DNA of 64,000 bases, from positions 124,001-188,000 of the forward strand of contig CATNEN010000011.1 of NCBI GenBank assembly GCA_950097015.1, in the 5' to 3' direction. The notes beneath the pieces are model-generated. The model was not told the origin of the DNA and did not search any database. It worked only from the letters and a program-made list of their open reading frames with translations. Shown here piece by piece: positions 58,516-64,000 of this stretch (position 1 is its first letter; every line of letters starts with the position of its first letter). The stretch is from Macrostomum hystrix. Its lineage: Eukaryota > Platyhelminthes > Macrostomidae. A program made the translations under genes and the position numbers.

Positions 58516-58983
58516 ATGAACTCCACATTGCATTCCATAAATATAGCGAGCACTGCCCCACGGGCAGTCGTTGATTTTTACACTGCCAAATTCCTCGTGT
58601 TACAAGTGACGGTCTTCCTTGAGCTCGGCGTCAAGGACAAGAGCGACTACAGTCAAGTGTCCAAAGCATTAGCAGAGGCCTTTCACCCGGACAGCCAGCA
58701 CTTCTCAGCGCTGGAGGCTTTCGAGAGCAGGAAACTGCTGCCTGCTGAACCTCATCGGCTGTTCCTCTACCACCTGAAGCAGCTGCTCAAGGACGCTGGC
58801 ATCAGCAACAAGAATGCCACTGAAAAAATGCTGACCCATCACTTCATCCGCGGACTGCCAGCGGCCATGTCAGCAGGCAAATCGGAGCCGATACGTCAGT
58901 CAAGACGGCGAGCGACGCTCTGGCGGGGGCACAACTGTCATTTTCAGTTTTCCCTCACGAGCTTTGCCCACACCCACAGCTAG
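58516..58983 (+). pseudogene. gag fragment of a gypsy-like retroelement
   Basis: The frame includes SQVSKALAEAFHPDSQHFSA, LEAFESRKLLPAEPHRLFLY and HLKQLLKDAG...HHFIRGLPAAM. This is the pattern of Ty3/gypsy Gag capsid regions (LK..L...F....F..R....E....Y...L...F..GL). It is GC-rich against its surroundings and ends without a zinc knuckle, protease or RT. Confidence 0.6.
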
Positions 58984-59700
58984 CTTTTCCTGATTTAGGT
59001 ACTTGACGAGCGATATTCAGATTTTTATTCGAAGATTAACAAAATAACACTTTATCGTCATCGAATATACTCCAAACTCAATGAATAACTTTTCACCCAT
59101 TAGAACTGCAACGCAGAATATTTTTATGCAGTTCTCTCGGGGATTAAGAACACACTTATAAAAAACTGATGAAATAATGTTTCCTGCAAGCACAATATTG
59201 AAAAGAACACTTTTTCACTTAGACAAGCAGAGTAGGACAGAAAAAGGTAGTGAAAAAGGCAGGTGCAAGCTAGGCTGGCAGAATAAAAATATCTTAAGAT
59301 AAAGAAACTAGCGACTTCATTAGAACTTTGAAACTATTCCAAGTAGAATTATAATATATAAACGTCTATAATATATAAACTATTTATTAGGCAAAAGCAT
59401 CTGAAGCAGCAAAATGGGTGTAAAAAGAAAACATCGCAAGGCGAATGCTCATTTTAGAAGGCTTAATTTAATCACGTGCATTAGTCCGGATGCCTAAAAC
59501 ATTTAAGAGACGGGTTGAAAAAAGTCAACAGTTTAACAAATTAAACCAGGCTAATCCATAGGGATAGAAGGCCTGACTCCTGAGTCCAAGCGCAATGCAG
59601 GTCAAAGACAGCCGCCACTTAGAATCCGCATGGAATCTCGGTCCATCCAGCTGAGACCCCCATACCGAGCATTAGTTTCGATGTCAGCTGCAACTTCGCT

Positions 59701-59991
59701 TCAGTCATCTTCGCCGATGCCGTTGCGCTGAAGTCTGTTGCGAATCGTCGCTCCGCCGCAAGTTTGAACTCGAATCAGGTGCGCTCTCGCTGCTTCCAAT
59801 TCAGCGCTATCTAGCGCGCAAGCAATCGAAGCAGCACGCCACAGAGCATTCGCAGCCGGGTCGTCCGGAAGCGGTGGTTCACCACTAGCAGCCAAAACAC
59901 CCGGCAGATCGTCGGCTAATCGTCGACGAAAAGCCGCCAAGCGATCAAAAGAGCCTTTCTGGACAAGCATCGCAGCAGCTTCCGGATTCAA
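59701..59991 (-). CDS. GC-rich alanine-rich ORF, unknown
   Basis: A minus-strand frame of about 96 codons from MNPEAAAMLVQKGSFDRLAA to LQRNGIGEDD and a stop. It stays open upstream into a Pro/Ala-rich stretch (to about 60027). The composition contrasts sharply with the AT-rich flanks, which suggests a retroelement remnant. No domain recognised. Confidence 0.3.
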   Translation of the reverse strand: MNPEAAAMLVQKGSFDRLAAFRRRLADDLPGVLAASGEPPLPDDPAANALWRAASIACALDSAELEAARAHLIRVQTCGGATIRNRLQRNGIGEDD

Positions 59992-60123
59992 TGGAGGCGG
60001 CGCCGCCGTTGAATCATTGCAGCCTTAACTATAGCATCCAGAATGCAAGATTACACGAGAATGTAATATTGTATCTAGATTTCACAGGCCGGAGTAACGA
60101 TTCGTCCTCGCGGGTACTCATAA

Positions 60124-60720
60124 ATGGTAAAGAAAATATATAGAAACTATAGAAGCGGGCCGAAATGGAATGATGCGGCCCGGAAAAGCACGTTTACCAA
60201 TCTCATCCTCAACTTTAATGCTTTGTGCGCAGGGCAGTGGAAATCCGGTCTCATCAGATGTCTGCTCCACAGAGCTTTCACTGTCTGCAACACCTGGACT
60301 AACATTGACCAAGAAGTGAATTTTCTGACCAAAATGTTTCAACAAAATGGTTACCCTCGTGCATTTATCCACACTCACATTCACAAATTCGTCTCTGAGA
60401 AAATTGTCAAACAGCCTAGCGCTAAAACCAATCCCATCGATCTCAACGAACCAATCCTGTCCTCCCTTTCTGTGGCTATCCTTCTCAATTCTTCAAAAAT
60501 AGAATCTGCAAATTATTTCGCAACTCTCCTAATTGCAACATCCGCGTCATCTTTCGTTCTGCTAAGGTTGGCAACTTTGTCGGTCAGTTGAAGTCACGTG
60601 TTCCCTGTGACTCCAAATCCCCAAAAAAATTAATATTTATTCACTTCTCTACTCGTTTTCTTCATTTAAAATAAACCTGAAGATGCACACTGTTGTGCGA
60701 AACGCGTCGTTCAATTAAAT
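60124..60720 (+). pseudogene. Penelope-like element, 3' end
   Basis: The first frame has FTNLILNFNALCAGQWKSGL, IRCLLHRAFTVCNTWTNIDQ and EVNFLTKMFQQNGYPRAFIH, typical of the end of a Penelope-like RT. Near 60450 the reading continues in another frame (PFCGYPSQFFKNRICKLF, RVIFRSAKVGNF), so there is a frameshift. The tail CCTGAAGATGCACACTGTTG (about 60677-60696) then TGCGAAACGCGT is the conserved 3' sequence of these elements. Most of the GIY-YIG endonuclease is missing. Confidence 0.75.
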
Positions 60721-60739
60721 GTTGATTTTCACTTTTCTA

Positions 60740-61232
60740 TAGGTTTCACCGGTCAAGTAGCAGACTAGCCTACTCAAGTGCCACATAGTAATCTCAAGTG
60801 CATGAAAGTCAGGTTATCTGCCAAAATAGCCAAGTCAAGTGCAAACGCCAGTTCAAGTGCAAATTAGCCAATCAGAGCGCTTCTCTATATAACCCCACTG
60901 TTGCGCAATGACGATGACAGAGAGAAAAGGCCAAACCAAGTGCGACAAAGCCAACTCAACAGCAAATGGCTGCCGCACGAGCCAGAATATCCGCTGGGGC
61001 AAGCAGCGACTGATAGAATCATTTGAGCGAGAATTGCGAGGATTCATTTGAAATGCACATAGAAACGAATGAGTTGCTTCTTAAATTGACTATGTTGCAC
61101 TTGACTTGCTCTTTTGGTAACTCTGAATAGACAATTTGCAACTTGATTTGGCTTGTTGCCACTTGACTTGAATATGTCGCACTTGAACTGCGTTATTTGC
61201 ACTTGAGTAGGCTACTTGACCGGAAAAACCTA
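60740..61232. mobile_element. MITE with CAAGTGC subterminal repeats
   Basis: The ends are inverted: TAGGTTTCACCGGTCAAGTA at 60740 and TAGGTTTTTCCGGTCAAGTA from 61232, both running into CTACTCAAGTGC. It is probably flanked by TA (60738-60739 and 61233-61234). Both subterminal regions hold many copies of CAAGTGC/CAAGTCAAGTG in opposite orientation. 493 bp, nothing encoded. Confidence 0.8.
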
Positions 61233-61847
61233 TATAAGTCTAAAAAGCTAACGACAGTCTACATGAGTATGACACATAGTTGTTATCTATAGACCTAGCC
61301 TACCTAATCTAGATAGAAAGTTTTTTTACTTTGTCGAACCAATTATTTTCAGTGAATCAGTGCCTAGTAAATGAACTACTAAATAGGACGGTTGGCAGCA
61401 CAATGCGCAAAGCTCGATGCTAGAATATATGTTTCAAGGTACAAAAGGTATACCAATTTGGTCTATTTGTCACATCTTAGTTCGATCAGTATGCGAATAC
61501 TTCACGCATTTCTAATGCATTTTTCGCACAATTATGAATACATTTTAAACTGAATATTTATGTTACATTAGAAGAAGACATTAAAACAAACAAATCAGAT
61601 ATTAGCTATAGATAGCTAGAAAAACTATATTTGCAGAAAATGACTTACAAAAAATACATGTAGAATTTAAGAGATCATTTAACAACAATAAAAATTACAG
61701 CGTTGACATCATCGTTATTTTTTCTAAATAAATATTCTAGGACCACTTAGAAAAAAAGAAGAACGACGTACGTATTAATTTCCCGATTCACATTCACATT
61801 CACATTCAAACAAGAGTATTGTAACTGAAATAATAACCATTCAATTA

Positions 61848-63284
61848 CAGCGAAACTTACAAGATCTTCTGATGCAACTAAGATAACGTTCCAAACAAAA
61901 TATAATCTATTTTTTGTCAATGCACAAAAGAATTACACAGCTTTGAAGTTTGTTCCTATAGCTCCGCAGTGTATTTTCATGTACTTTCAAAAAGACACTT
62001 CTACTGCATCAATTAAACGCAATGAAAATTTACAAAACCTCTGATGCAATCGATCGAGTTGATTGGATGTGTACAATTTCAGACTGATTCATGAAAGCGT
62101 CTGCGGGTTATTCAAGGTTAAAGTGTGTTTCGTATCTCCGTAGTGTATTTTTTGGAGCCAGCTTGACATTCGCAGGCAGACACTTCTACTGCATCAATCG
62201 CAATGAAAGTTTACAAAACCTCTGATGCAATCGAATTGATTGGATGTGTACAATTTCAGACTGATTCATGATAGCGTCTGCGGGTTATCAAGGTTAAAGT
62301 GTGTTTCGTACTTTTTACTCTGGCGTGGTTGAGCATTGCACGCAAAGGGACTCGAGCAGTTGTAGCATATTTACCTGTCTGTACGGGCGCAGCATTATGC
62401 TAGGCAAAAGCCTGGCGTTTCCGACGGATTTTTCACTACTGAGGAATGCGCGAGCGTACATCTGGAAGCTGGTAATCCAAAATTACTCCTTGACACCGCA
62501 GGGATTGTCTGTCCCTATTGCGATCCAGCTTTCCGTGACGCAAGTTTTGTACACACGGCATATGAACACATATGAACACAGATATAATCTGCAGATGCGA
62601 GTAGATTTGTGTTATACACATAAAAAGCAGCGTTTTCTCATTTCCTTTTTAGTGCTCACTTGTCTGGGATTCCACGAAGAAAGCACATGCATCGTATCAC
62701 GTGGCTCATCGTACTTCTGTCGGAGCTGTCGATCATTATTCGAAAACTGAACTGAATCGATAGACATGCACACAACCTCTGTGCGCAGTCGTCGATCGAC
62801 GTGGGTCGACCCACCTACCCTGGGACCCCACTCCATAAATTCTACTCAAAGTATATGACTTTTCTACCTTTCCATGCCAGCTCTAGAAATCCTGGTTTGG
62901 GACGGGACCCGGCCGTCCCTCGTGGGACTGTGACAATTATTCATGCAGTAGAAGTGTCTGCCTGCGAATATCAATTAAGCTGGCTCCCAAAACTACACTA
63001 CAGAGATACGAAACACACTTTAACCTTGAATAATCCGCAGACGCTTTCATGAATCAGTCTGAAATTGCACACATCTAATCAACTCGATTGCATCAGAAGT
63101 TTTGTAAATTTTCATCGCGATTGATGCAGTGTCTTTTTGAAAGTACAAGAAAATACCCTGCGGAGATAGGAACAATCTTCAAAGCAGTGTAATTCTATTA
63201 TGTATTGACAAAAATAAATTATATTTATTTTGGAACGTTATTTTAGTTGCATCAGAAGATCTGTTAAGTTTCGCTGTAATTGAT
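61848..63284. mobile_element. Foldback element with about 350-bp inverted arms
   Basis: The left arm starts AATTACAGCGAAACTTAC at 61848. The right arm read from 63284 is AATTACAGCGAAACTTAA. The arms then match, with indels, through the TTCTGATGCAACTAA, TTCAGACTGATTCATGAAAG and TTCAAGGTTAAAGTGTGTTT blocks. Inside the left arm a unit of about 150 bp is repeated (about 62000-62150 and 62185-62310). The target duplication is not clear. Confidence 0.8.
62301..62750 (+). other. Open frame filling the centre of the foldback element
   Basis: About 150 codons open between the arms, with LAFPTDFSLLRNARAYIWKL and FCRSCRSLFEN at the end. No family is recognised. It could be captured host sequence or chance. 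Confidence 0.25.
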
Positions 63285-64000
63285 CACCCGACGGCAGAGG
63301 TCTAGACGGGGAAAAAGCTTAAAATATCTCCCGTCTAGCCTGGAAAAAGCTCGTCTGTTAAGCTTTCTTCTATGGACTAGACCGGAAAAAGCTCATCTGT
63401 TTTAACTAACTAGTACTTCAATGCAGCAAGGCTAGAAATTAAGCGATTTATTGTGTTTTGTTTAACCTGTTAAAAATCCTAAATTTTGAAATACGACTTT
63501 GTTTTAAAGTGCTGTTTGAATAAAAACGAATTTAAAATTCATCAGCACGGGGCTGGCACTGGTATATGATTCATTATCAGGTTTGATGTTACTTGCAGAA
63601 TTTACAAGCTAGTCAGTTGCTTTAAAGCTATACATAGATGTGACTTACATTGTATGGTGAAGTTGAAGATTGCTTTTTGTCGAATATGAATTTTCTTGTA
63701 ATGTAACAGTAAAGCCACTATATTACTACTTGCTAGATTAGAAAGTTGTAGTAACAGGTTACAGGAATTAACTATTAACTCAGGTTCTTTAGCTTTATGG
63801 GCTTTTTCTGATGTGAAACTTTTGTTAAGTAGAAATCAAGCTAGGCTATGCCTAGGCACGATATATTTTCTAAACATTTGATCTATTTATCCAATAATGT
63901 GCTGATAAAAACTGCATAGTTAGAACCTTTTGTTATTATTAATGCTAGTTTATATATATAAATGCTAGCTGTCCAGTCCTCTTAGTTACCCAGCCCTCTA
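63285..64000. other. Right edge of the window, no gene
   Basis: 63290-63400 has three imperfect copies of a CTAGAC-GG-GAAAAAGCT motif. The rest is AT-rich and non-coding. Confidence 0.4.

Overview
Organism. This is a nuclear window from a metazoan, probably an invertebrate, and I cannot name the species. The reasons are GT-AG introns, AT-rich non-coding DNA, a peptide-type rhodopsin-family receptor split over at least eight exons, a death-fold (CARD-like) gene split over at least five, and transposons of animal type (P, mariner, CsRn1-like Ty3/gypsy, Penelope, Helitron, CACTA-like). Only two genes look like host genes. Nearly everything else is mobile DNA or its debris.

Layout. 1-18.7 kb is a stack of nested transposons. 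A GC-rich CACTA-like element (A) supplies a transposase exon (10-1524), an interrupted 111-codon frame (1976-16180) and a companion-gene remnant (17.5-18.7 kb). That frame is split first by a solo LTR (2010-10396, GCAT duplication). The LTR is itself split by a non-autonomous Helitron (2276-10255). A 23-bp repeat inside the Helitron is split by a complete two-gene CACTA-like element B (2875-9611, TTA duplication). A second two-gene element C (10619-16094) also sits in the 111-codon frame. B and C each pair a TNP-type transposase with a DUF4806-like protein, and each companion protein carries its own coding minisatellite. 18.9-19.3 kb is a second short Helitron.

20.8-26 kb (minus) is a host gene for a 273-residue or longer protein with a CARD-like fold. 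A solo LTR and a pogo-like fragment lie in its introns. 26.8-30.5 kb is a whole P element with THAP transposase, 34-bp terminal repeats and one apparent 2-bp frameshift. 32.5-37.1 kb is a young CsRn1-like LTR retrotransposon (LTRs differ at 2 of 390 positions, GTAG duplication) that lacks the protease domain. 37.85-39.2 kb is an intact D34D mariner. 39.3-41.6 kb is a decayed gypsy element and 45-46.4 kb a decayed LINE.

48.5-56.5 kb (plus) is a seven-transmembrane neuropeptide receptor, closest by motif to the CCAP/neuropeptide-S receptor group. Its first exon is not found, and it ends in a polyglutamine tail. 58.5-63.3 kb holds a gag fragment, a Penelope 3' end, a 0.5-kb MITE and a 1.4-kb foldback element.

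How parts relate. In elements B and C all four genes begin 6-10 bases after a strong splice acceptor, which suggests spliced-leader trans-splicing or alternative splicing from one leader. The order of insertions can be read directly: element A first, then the LTR, then the Helitron, then B, with C placed in A independently.
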